Below, piece after piece: positions 31,687 through 38,344 of a DNA stretch of 38,344 nt; position 1 is the first letter of the stretch, and each line of letters opens with the position of its first letter. The DNA lies in NCBI GenBank assembly GCA_018676675.1, contig JABHEG010000149.1, forward strand, positions 1 to 38,344, written 5' to 3'. The notes beneath the pieces were generated by a model. The model saw only the letters and a program-made list of their open reading frames with translations. It was not told where the DNA came from and searched no databases. The stretch comes from Lentisphaerota bacterium. Lineage in GTDB: Bacteria > Verrucomicrobiota > Lentisphaeria > Oligosphaerales > JABHEG01. A program made the position numbers and the translations under genes.

Positions 31687-31774
31687 AAGTCGCGGCTCTG
31701 AAAGAGTGCCGTGCGCAGAAGCCAGTTCGGGCTTAGCCCGAGAAACACGAGCTAATCCCTCTGTCCTCCCCTCT

Positions 31775-34225
31775 TCACTTACTCCTGCGTCGGGCCGTGT
31801 AGCGGCTCTCGATGCGCAAGACTCCGGACTCCTTGATCACATGGTCAAAGCGCCCCGCAACACGGGCGCTTGCGGCGTTCCGAACGGCGAACGGCTTGCG
31901 CCAAATTTCGTTCTTTCCCTGCCTGAGCACACACACACCCTCAGACGTGAACTCTCGTGAGTACGGCTTCCCGCCATGGGCGTAGTCCCAAATGCCCAGA
32001 ATGGCGTGGTCAGTGACCGGGACGAGTTCGACGGGTTTGGGTGGTGGCGGATCTTCAGTCCGAATCTGAAGCGCTTTCAGGATCGACCAGTCCGGCATCG
32101 TCGTGTCGAAATTGAGGACCCGGATCTCCCGTGGCTTCAGTTCCAGCTCGATGGTATCGCCATAGTCGTACCGTTCACCCAGCCCAATCAGGCTGTCGGC
32201 CATGGGCGACGAAAGTGCGAACGGCCCGGTGTCAGGACCTAGACCGAATGCCTTGTCGAGTACTATTCGGTACCGCGCCGCCGTACCGGCTGGGTTATGC
32301 AGTGAGATATACCCTCGGCTCTCGGTCCATGCCGTGTATCCATACACCTCCCCCTTCTTTGGGTTCCCCCCATGCATACGAGACCGTTTAAACGTCGGGA
32401 AGACGTGATCCACCCAATGCAGTCCCTCACTGATCACGTCCCAGTCATAGTCGCCCAGAACTGCCGGCTTGATGTACAGCTCAATGAACCCGGTACCACG
32501 CGACAGGTTCATGTAGAGGTATTTACGGAACACCTCCTTGGGTTCACCCGTGCTGCGCTTCTTGGGTTCGTGGTTAAAAATGGCATGCATGGGGTACTGC
32601 GTGTGCTCCCGTTGCCAGATCTCGTGGTACCGCTCGTCACGGTAAACGAGTTCCTCGGTGCGGCTGCTCCCACCGGCAGCATCACCTGCATTGATCATCC
32701 AGACGGCATCAACGTATTGCAGCCACCACGCACTCAAGTACGCCCCGTTTGAGATCACGATGTAAACCTCCGAATCGGCTTCCGCCATTCGCCCGAAGAT
32801 CTTCATCAGCCGTTCCGTTCCGGCGGTGAGATAGTAGATCTTGAGCTCATCGTACGCCGCAGCATTCAGTCGCTTGTCGCCTGCTTGAACACCCTCCAAT
32901 CCCAACTGCGGCATGTACGGGATCCCATACCGGTCCCCGCGAAGCTCGAAATTACGCAGATTGAGATGCCCGAAGAGTCCGTCGAGTTTGAAGTAGCGGG
33001 TCCCCATCCGCGTCAGCTCCACCATGCGATCTTCCAGCAGTTGCATGTACCGTGGCCCGGCAAGGGACATCCAATCGTCAAGGGCTTCGAAGCCAGCCGC
33101 TCGATACCGTGCCACCATCCTGCTCGCCCCGAAAAGGCACCCCGGACTCAGCCACAAGCCGAGGGACGAATCTGCCTCGCGGACGGCCCGAAGACTGGAT
33201 GCGAAGTCCGCATCGAACTTGCCATTGACCTTCCAGGTCTTGTCCGTCCAGTCTGCCCCTGTGTCCTGCCAGCCATCGTCAATCACGTAGGCGCTCAGAG
33301 GGCTGTTTCCACGCTCGGCGACGAGCTTTCGGTGAATCAGCTTGATGCTCTTCCGCAGGGAGTCTCGCGTTACCCCGCGGCCTGTGTCAAACCACGTGTT
33401 GTACTGAACCTGAAGGCGAAACGGCCTAATGCGGACACGATCGATGTAGTCGTAGAACGCCTCGGTGACAAAGGCCGGATCACCTGCGACGCCAACCACG
33501 GAGCTGTACGTCCGATAGGGGGATCCCATGCGGGGTTGCCGCCCCCAGAGATAACCGCAGCGGAGCACCCCATCCTGAACCACGTTCACCGATGCAGGGA
33601 ACTCGACTCCCCAAAACGTCGCAGTACGGATGCCATGGAGTGGTTGCCCCAAGCCCGGGCTCCACTTCCCTCTGGCATTGATGGCACGCACGGTGTAGGG
33701 CTGATGCCCCCCGGTCAGAGCCAGCGACTCCACGTTAATACGCTCCAACGTCAGCTCTCTCCGTGCGACGATCACGAGGTGCTTCCGCAGGTAGAAGTCC
33801 TCCTGCCGAAGCTCGTAGTGCACCTCGACACTCAGGCCGCACTCGTCGTTTTCGAGTAGAAACGAGAGGCCCCGCCCGGGAACTCCCCCAGGCAGAGCAA
33901 ACTCGCTCTGCCGCACGAATCGAAAACTGGCGGCGGTCAGAACACGGTCGGTTCCAGTCGTATGCGTCCCTTGTGAGATTCGCAGCTCAAACTCGTTGCA
34001 GTCTCCAGGTTTGGCTGTCATCCCGGTGAGTCGATTGCCGATGACGACTGTCCGGAGTCGCCCGTCGGACACAGATAGCGTTCGGCTGATGAAGGCATTC
34101 GAGAGACACCACGTATGGTCAGGAAGGGACACGACGCTCACAGGCGTATCCTCCTTCGCAATCACCCCCGTCGACGCCAGAACGATGGCGCACACCACGC
34201 TTCCAACCAAGGTAATTCTGATCAT
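31775..34225 (-). CDS. Exported GH36-like alpha-galactosidase
   Basis: 816 aa. A signal peptide (RITLVGSVVCAIVLASTGVIA) precedes a beta-supersandwich N-domain and a TIM barrel with the GH36 landmarks QYNTWFD (274-280), YVIDDGWQ (313-320), GLWLSP (356-361) and the nucleophile Asp415 in YFKLDGLFGH. A late Asp (about 506 in LQYVDAVW) may be the acid/base. A C-terminal beta domain follows. It should release alpha-galactosyl or related groups from oligosaccharides outside the cytoplasm. The start ATG 34225 has CAGGAG 9 nt upstream; the open frame continuing further upstream overlaps the neighbouring gene and is not native. It is 41 bp after the acyltransferase in one operon. Confidence 0.87.
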   Translation of the reverse strand: MIRITLVGSVVCAIVLASTGVIAKEDTPVSVVSLPDHTWCLSNAFISRTLSVSDGRLRTVVIGNRLTGMTAKPGDCNEFELRISQGTHTTGTDRVLTAASFRFVRQSEFALPGGVPGRGLSFLLENDECGLSVEVHYELRQEDFYLRKHLVIVARRELTLERINVESLALTGGHQPYTVRAINARGKWSPGLGQPLHGIRTATFWGVEFPASVNVVQDGVLRCGYLWGRQPRMGSPYRTYSSVVGVAGDPAFVTEAFYDYIDRVRIRPFRLQVQYNTWFDTGRGVTRDSLRKSIKLIHRKLVAERGNSPLSAYVIDDGWQDTGADWTDKTWKVNGKFDADFASSLRAVREADSSLGLWLSPGCLFGASRMVARYRAAGFEALDDWMSLAGPRYMQLLEDRMVELTRMGTRYFKLDGLFGHLNLRNFELRGDRYGIPYMPQLGLEGVQAGDKRLNAAAYDELKIYYLTAGTERLMKIFGRMAEADSEVYIVISNGAYLSAWWLQYVDAVWMINAGDAAGGSSRTEELVYRDERYHEIWQREHTQYPMHAIFNHEPKKRSTGEPKEVFRKYLYMNLSRGTGFIELYIKPAVLGDYDWDVISEGLHWVDHVFPTFKRSRMHGGNPKKGEVYGYTAWTESRGYISLHNPAGTAARYRIVLDKAFGLGPDTGPFALSSPMADSLIGLGERYDYGDTIELELKPREIRVLNFDTTMPDWSILKALQIRTEDPPPPKPVELVPVTDHAILGIWDYAHGGKPYSREFTSEGVCVLRQGKNEIWRKPFAVRNAASARVAGRFDHVIKESGVLRIESRYTARRRSK

Positions 34226-34266
34226 CGGATAGACTCCTGGCAGTTTCGGGACAAGAACGGGCGCAC

Positions 34267-35496
34267 TCAAGATGTCCACCCCGCCACATCCTCGGGAAAG
34301 ACGATACACGCCCCGCCTCGCCATACGCGCCCGGATCTGAAATGGGACACAACCGCACGCTGCAACGTCGTCTCCTGAGGAGCGTGTTCGAGGTCGTCTT
34401 TCCCGTTCACACCGAACCCGAACACACGTGCGATGATCGAGTCGCTCCCACGAGCCGATATCGGGTGGAGAATCGCTGTTCGCTGGACCGAGACGAGATT
34501 CGATGTCGACGGGAGGTACTCCTGGAGTTGCGGATCCAGGAACCACGAACCACAAACAAAGGCACGCCAGCGATACTCCGGGAATGATGTCCTGAACACC
34601 TCGATGGCCTGCCGAAAGGCGGCCCCGCACGCAGCAACCGGCATTGGGTCCCCCGCTGGAATGTGCAGATTCAGGACTGGATCTCCACGCCGCAGGAAGC
34701 ACTCCCATCCCTCTCCGGCGACAGCCGATGGCTCAAGCAAAACGCGCCCTTTGCTAGTCACTCGGTGTCCACGCACCGCCCCGTCTGTCTCGGTCAAGGA
34801 GGCCGTCACGACACCTCCTCCATCGACGGGGAATCCCTCTGCGTTCAGCGCCGTCCCTGCTTCCGCGAGCACGACACTCTCGCCCGAAACGCCCTCCCGA
34901 TACGTCACGAAGGGATAGCGATAGGCGCCGAACTGGAACTGCAGACGCCCTATGCGGAACAGGTTGCCGGAAAAATGTTGCGACAGCCAGCCGTGCTCGC
35001 TCATCCCCCAACGTCCCGTCTTCTCACGATGGACCCGCAGCCACAGCTCAAAATCGCTGAGAGTCCGGATTAGGACGGACTCGGGAATCCTGCGCTCGCG
35101 GTAGAAAGCACGCAGCCTGTCAAGCCCGCCAAGCAAGGCGAACGCGGTCAGGAACTCGCTCCCGCGACACACGCCTTCCGGCAGCATCGGCCAGCTCCTG
35201 AGAGCGATCCCGGAAGCGGGGTATGCCGGTCGGAGGGAATGGCTCAGGTGCCAGGCAAGACGTGACAGCAGGGGATGCCCGGCAATGTGCGCACGGGCGT
35301 CCTGAAGGGCAGCTGACGCATCGCCTCCCATACCGGCGAGTCGGCACGCGTCCGAGACAAATGGGGCGCGAAGGAACGGTGGCCCGGGGGATGGGTAGGA
35401 CGCGCAGGATTCCTCCCAGCCAGTCGCCCAACTCTCGCACGTCTCCGGCAGTAGCCGCAACGCTCCGCAGACATCACTGAATGGGCCAGCGAACAT
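34267..35496 (-). CDS. GNAT-like acyltransferase domain protein (NAT_N / GNAT_C type)
   Basis: 409 aa from ATG 35496; GGAGG lies upstream and an alternative TTG at 35502 is possible. There is no signal peptide. The pattern SQHFSGNLFRIGRLQFQFGAY, LNLHIPAGDPMPVAACGAAFRQA and FVCGSWFLDPQLQEYLPSTSNLVSVQ matches the two-domain acyltransferase family best known in Firmicutes (helical N-domain plus a GNAT-like C-domain). Its substrate is unknown. Between a beta-helix protein and an alpha-galactosidase, it may modify a sugar or act on a product of their activity. The gap to GH36 is 41 bp, and to the beta-helix gene 123 bp. Confidence 0.75.
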   Translation of the reverse strand: MFAGPFSDVCGALRLLPETCESWATGWEESCASYPSPGPPFLRAPFVSDACRLAGMGGDASAALQDARAHIAGHPLLSRLAWHLSHSLRPAYPASGIALRSWPMLPEGVCRGSEFLTAFALLGGLDRLRAFYRERRIPESVLIRTLSDFELWLRVHREKTGRWGMSEHGWLSQHFSGNLFRIGRLQFQFGAYRYPFVTYREGVSGESVVLAEAGTALNAEGFPVDGGGVVTASLTETDGAVRGHRVTSKGRVLLEPSAVAGEGWECFLRRGDPVLNLHIPAGDPMPVAACGAAFRQAIEVFRTSFPEYRWRAFVCGSWFLDPQLQEYLPSTSNLVSVQRTAILHPISARGSDSIIARVFGFGVNGKDDLEHAPQETTLQRAVVSHFRSGRVWRGGACIVFPEDVAGWTS

Positions 35497-35619
35497 CTCC
35501 AACAGACCTCCATGTGCTCACTGGCACAACACCAGTCAGTACGGCTTCCCGCTTTCTTGTACGGCGGATGGCCCCCAGCCGCCATCTTCCCGGAAGCCGC
35601 TCGGGGGCCGTGCGGCGTA

Positions 35620-38344
35620 CTATGGGGCAACGGCCTGGTCACACCCGATGCGTCCGAACGGAATGGCTCTGAACCCAAGATCCCAGGCAGGCGATTCGGG
35701 CCGAAGACGGAAGTCATCGCTATCGGGATCCATAAACAGCGGATCCGCAACCACTGACCCACGGTCCATGCCCTCGGCCTGCCAGGCATCCCACTCATCC
35801 ATCACCTCCACCTCACGCAAGGCAACGTCATCGAGCCAAAGGCCCCCCTCGTCCTGACAGAGGACGACGCGGACGTAAAACGTGTTCTCTATCCCCGAAC
35901 GATACTGGCCATCACCAGGTCGCGGCAGCTTGAAGACACCGGTCATCTCCTGCCACTCCTTCCCGATTGCGGCCTCGGGACGGCTCAAACGCACGTCATA
36001 GGCGCCGCCCTTGTAAGACAGGGCTTCCAGCCGAACACGAGCACCGGGCAGACCTGCTCTGACCCAGACCGAAACACGGTAGTGCCTGCCGGGAACGACC
36101 GTACGAATGTAGTCTGTCTGCACCGCGACATGTCTCTCCCAGGCGGGTCTCCCCTCCAGCGTTGCGGAAGCCGCGCCACGCAGCAAGAGAGCTCCAGCCC
36201 CGGTGTGGGCTCCCTCGGCGACACGGGACACCCGGCAACCATCCCACGGCAAACGGGCCCGCCACCCCGTGGGTACGGTCTCCCCCTTCCGGTTATCCTC
36301 GAATCCAGACGTAGGGATCAAGTTGGGACCGGTTTCATCTTTGGCGCGTAACAGCCCTGTCTTGATGGCTGCCCCACCATGCCAAACCACATTTCGGTCG
36401 GATGGGTTGTGCTCGAATGAAACGCCCCGGAAGCGGAATACAGCGCTCTTCGGAGCGCGAGCACAGAAGATGTTACCCCGCACGGTGTTCGAGTGCATCG
36501 TGCGGCCATCCGGGAGAGCGCTCTTCCGGGGATCACGCAACGTGGAGCCATCACCGTGCCAAGCCGACTCCTCAGCAACGGACTCGAATTGCCTCACCCA
36601 CCCGAAGGTCAGCCCCTTCTTCCAGAAGTAGTGATTGACATCCCATCCACTGAACTCGATCTGACTCCCGGGATCGTGCTCCCCCGTGCCGCAATCATAC
36701 ACAATGTTGTTCTCAATGGTGTTGAAGCGCCCATCGTGGACCATGATGCCGGCGCGGGGAGCACGGGTGATGACATTGCCCGTCACCGTCACTCCCATGG
36801 CCGTCCAGTCCAGGTAGATTCCCCAGCCGAAGAACGGAGCTCGCCACTCCCCATTCCGGCGCCCTCTGCCAATCACATCGTGGATGAAGTTATGCCGAAT
36901 CGCCACGCCGTGGCCCGAAAGCCAGTTCAGAGAGCCACCATAGATGGCTCCCGTGTCGGTCGTCTCCAAGCTCACGTGGTGCAGATCGTTCAGCTCAATG
37001 AGATGATCGTTTCCTCCAAAACCAATGGCCCACCGCGGAACATGATGAATCGTGTTACGTGAGACGCGATTTCCTACCCCGCGGACACTGATCCCCGATC
37101 CCTGTTTGTAGTAGAACCCGGTGCGTGTGATGTGGTTGTTCTCAGCGTAGTTCCCAGCCGGCGTACGCGTCTTCTGATCACCACCCGCAAGACTGATGCC
37201 GCTGTGCCCCGTGTCACGAATGTCACACCCAACCACGCCGTTCTCCATCCCGCCGGTCACCGACACCCCGGATCCGTGGTAGTCGCCAACGGCACGGATC
37301 GCGCACTCCGCTACCAGGCAGTTCCGGCTGTCCTGCACGACCACAGCGCTCCCATCGCAGTGTTGAAGCGTTATGCCCCTTACCTGAATGCACCGCGCGC
37401 TAGTGATCTCGATGATCGTGCGCATCACGGGCACGAAAACGCTCTCCGGATTGAGCGACTCACCGGGCCATAGGTACAGCGCCCCCTCTGCCGCATCAGC
37501 CCACCACTCCCCGGGAGCATCCAGTTCCTCTGCCATCCCCCGCACATAGTAGCGATCCTGCGGACCTATCTCATAGGAGCAGTTCCGCTTCAGGACGATC
37601 AGCCCATTGGACACATCAACGGTGGACACTGGAACGATGTTGTTCCACCACTCATGGCCGGGGAAGATGAACACGTTTCCATGTTCAGGATGCGCCCACT
37701 GACGGACATCCTGGTCCTGCATGCGCAACACGCGCTTGGCCCCGAACTCCTCAAGGACGTCAGGCGGGGGAGCAGCCTTGTCCACGTACGCCCATCCACC
37801 AGTCAGCGGGTGAGTGGGATCATGGTTCGGATGCCGAGCCAGATGCAGACGCCTCCCTCCGGCAAACAGCTGCTTGACCTGCACGTCCGAGAGACCATTC
37901 GCAGCCAGAACGGTCCTCAGGACGGCTCCCTGATGTGGCTCCCAGCCAACCACCCGTCGAGCGCCCGAAAAGACGGGCTTCTCCCCCTCGTACGCACGAA
38001 GCACAGTCGGGTGCTCTGCGTTCCCTGAGTCCTTACCGGACAGCTGAAGCGGCTCGGGAAGCAGGTACATCCCTTCCCTCACACAGACCTCGTAACCACC
38101 TGCCGTTCCACGCCGCCGCGCGCGCGCCGCCGCAATGGCCCGGTGCAGGGTGGCGACCGGGCCATCTGTGCCGTCCGCATTGGGGGCCGCTAACAGGCCA
38201 CTCCACGTGTCGTCCCCCTTAGGAGCCACGTAGACCGTGTTCTCTCCACCGGGGAGTTGGCCACTGACACAGGCAGCCACGGTGAACAACGCCAAGAGTC
38301 TGCCGCGCCGACAGCGCCTTGCGAACGGCTTGCCCCCCCCCCCC
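35620..38344 (-). CDS. Exported right-handed beta-helix protein with CBM-like domain (5' partial)
   Basis: At least 891 aa. The frame is open to the right edge, where a run of C begins, so the true start is outside the window. The last upstream residues (RRGRLLALFTVAACVSGQ) look like a signal peptide. The mature start TVYVAPKGDDTWSGL and RAIAAARARR is the DUF1565-type opening. Beta-helix coils follow (about 300-590: ITLQHCDGSAVVV, GVVGCDIRDTGHSGISLAGG, NVITRAPRAGIMVHDGRFNTIENNIVYDCG). Residues about 660-820 form a CBM-like sandwich (NLIPTSGFEDN, RHYRVSVWVRAG, WLDDVALREVEV). The protein is probably a secreted polysaccharide-active enzyme. It is the first gene in the window of a three-gene operon. 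Confidence 0.82.
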   Translation of the reverse strand, partial: GGGGKPFARRCRRGRLLALFTVAACVSGQLPGGENTVYVAPKGDDTWSGLLAAPNADGTDGPVATLHRAIAAARARRRGTAGGYEVCVREGMYLLPEPLQLSGKDSGNAEHPTVLRAYEGEKPVFSGARRVVGWEPHQGAVLRTVLAANGLSDVQVKQLFAGGRRLHLARHPNHDPTHPLTGGWAYVDKAAPPPDVLEEFGAKRVLRMQDQDVRQWAHPEHGNVFIFPGHEWWNNIVPVSTVDVSNGLIVLKRNCSYEIGPQDRYYVRGMAEELDAPGEWWADAAEGALYLWPGESLNPESVFVPVMRTIIEITSARCIQVRGITLQHCDGSAVVVQDSRNCLVAECAIRAVGDYHGSGVSVTGGMENGVVGCDIRDTGHSGISLAGGDQKTRTPAGNYAENNHITRTGFYYKQGSGISVRGVGNRVSRNTIHHVPRWAIGFGGNDHLIELNDLHHVSLETTDTGAIYGGSLNWLSGHGVAIRHNFIHDVIGRGRRNGEWRAPFFGWGIYLDWTAMGVTVTGNVITRAPRAGIMVHDGRFNTIENNIVYDCGTGEHDPGSQIEFSGWDVNHYFWKKGLTFGWVRQFESVAEESAWHGDGSTLRDPRKSALPDGRTMHSNTVRGNIFCARAPKSAVFRFRGVSFEHNPSDRNVVWHGGAAIKTGLLRAKDETGPNLIPTSGFEDNRKGETVPTGWRARLPWDGCRVSRVAEGAHTGAGALLLRGAASATLEGRPAWERHVAVQTDYIRTVVPGRHYRVSVWVRAGLPGARVRLEALSYKGGAYDVRLSRPEAAIGKEWQEMTGVFKLPRPGDGQYRSGIENTFYVRVVLCQDEGGLWLDDVALREVEVMDEWDAWQAEGMDRGSVVADPLFMDPDSDDFRLRPESPAWDLGFRAIPFGRIGCDQAVAP

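Noticed and set aside
31204..31701. Forward 165-codon open frame
   Set aside because: It runs through the REP-like array, has unusual composition and no ribosome site.
32885..33859. Forward 324-codon open frame inside the GH36 gene
   Set aside because: It is antisense to a gene with GH36 catalytic motifs; no ribosome site or family motif.
34226..34708. N-terminal extension of the GH36 frame up to 34708
   Set aside because: It overlaps the acyltransferase gene antiparallel in phase only; a signal peptide with a good ribosome site begins at 34225.
38333..38344. Run of 12 C at the right edge
   Set aside because: It most likely reflects a contig end or a poly-G sequencing artefact; no biological role is claimed.
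1..38344. tRNA, rRNA, known riboswitch or phage attachment site
   Set aside because: No cloverleaf, rRNA-like or recognised riboswitch sequence was found by eye; subtle RNAs could be missed.

Overview
The window reads as a high-GC contig from a Gram-negative-type, free-living heterotroph, most likely a PVC-like or related lineage (Lentisphaerae, Planctomycetes, Verrucomicrobia, Hydrogenedentes or similar). Supporting signs are a [24 protein letters not shown]-type prepilin with an H-X9-DG tail, a BamB/PQQ-like propeller with a WPQFRGPNRDG start, right-handed beta-helix proteins, many glycoside hydrolases and short lipoproteins. This is inference; there is no rRNA marker. Both window ends look like contig ends: the first gene lacks a convincing start, and the last gene is open into a run of 12 C at the right edge.

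Layout. 1-5.3 kb: HtrA-like protease, unknown lipoprotein, GNAT acetyltransferase (reverse), and two tandem GspG-like pseudopilins closed by a strong terminator. 5.4-8.0 kb: exported PQQ-like propeller convergent with a ferredoxin-tailed aldo/keto reductase. 8.4-13.5 kb: two-gene cytoplasmic glycosidase operon (GH38 alpha-mannosidase and a 955-residue GH20/GH67-like protein). 13.9-20.3 kb: six-gene sulfur operon (larE, trans-sulfuration PLP enzyme, cysK, cysteine desulfurase, mnmA, ThiF/MoeB-like E1) with coupled or overlapping junctions. 20.5-22.0 kb: YifB/ComM-type AAA ATPase (reverse). 22.1-23.6 kb: REP-associated tyrosine transposase (RAYT) flanked by a REP-like hairpin element on one side and three 40-bp tandem repeats on the other. 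23.8-30.2 kb: beta-helix protein, two small unknown genes, membrane-anchored ChbG-like deacetylase (reverse), alpha/beta hydrolase and an H-X9-DG prepilin. 30.2-31.8 kb: gene-poor region with a decayed prepilin tail, stacked hairpins, a small two-TM protein and another REP-like array. 31.8-38.3 kb: reverse-strand carbohydrate operon (beta-helix/CBM protein, GNAT-like acyltransferase, exported GH36-like alpha-galactosidase).

How the parts work together. The sulfur operon can make cysteine (CysK), interconvert sulfur amino acids (PLP lyase), mobilise persulfide (desulfurase) and spend it on tRNA 2-thiouridine (MnmA), on a sulfur-carrier protein (ThiF-like) and on the nickel-pincer cofactor (LarE). 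The carbohydrate genes suggest extracellular polysaccharide cutting by beta-helix and GH36 proteins and intracellular trimming by GH38 and its neighbour.

The strongest leads are (i) a REP-like hairpin family with compensating stem changes, present in both orientations and next to a RAYT; (ii) the larE-led sulfur operon, whose LarE carries the three-cysteine pattern expected of the Fe-S (non-sacrificial) type; (iii) three prepilins that all lack Gly at the -1 cleavage position; and (iv) a decayed prepilin gene tail next to an array of imperfect hairpins.
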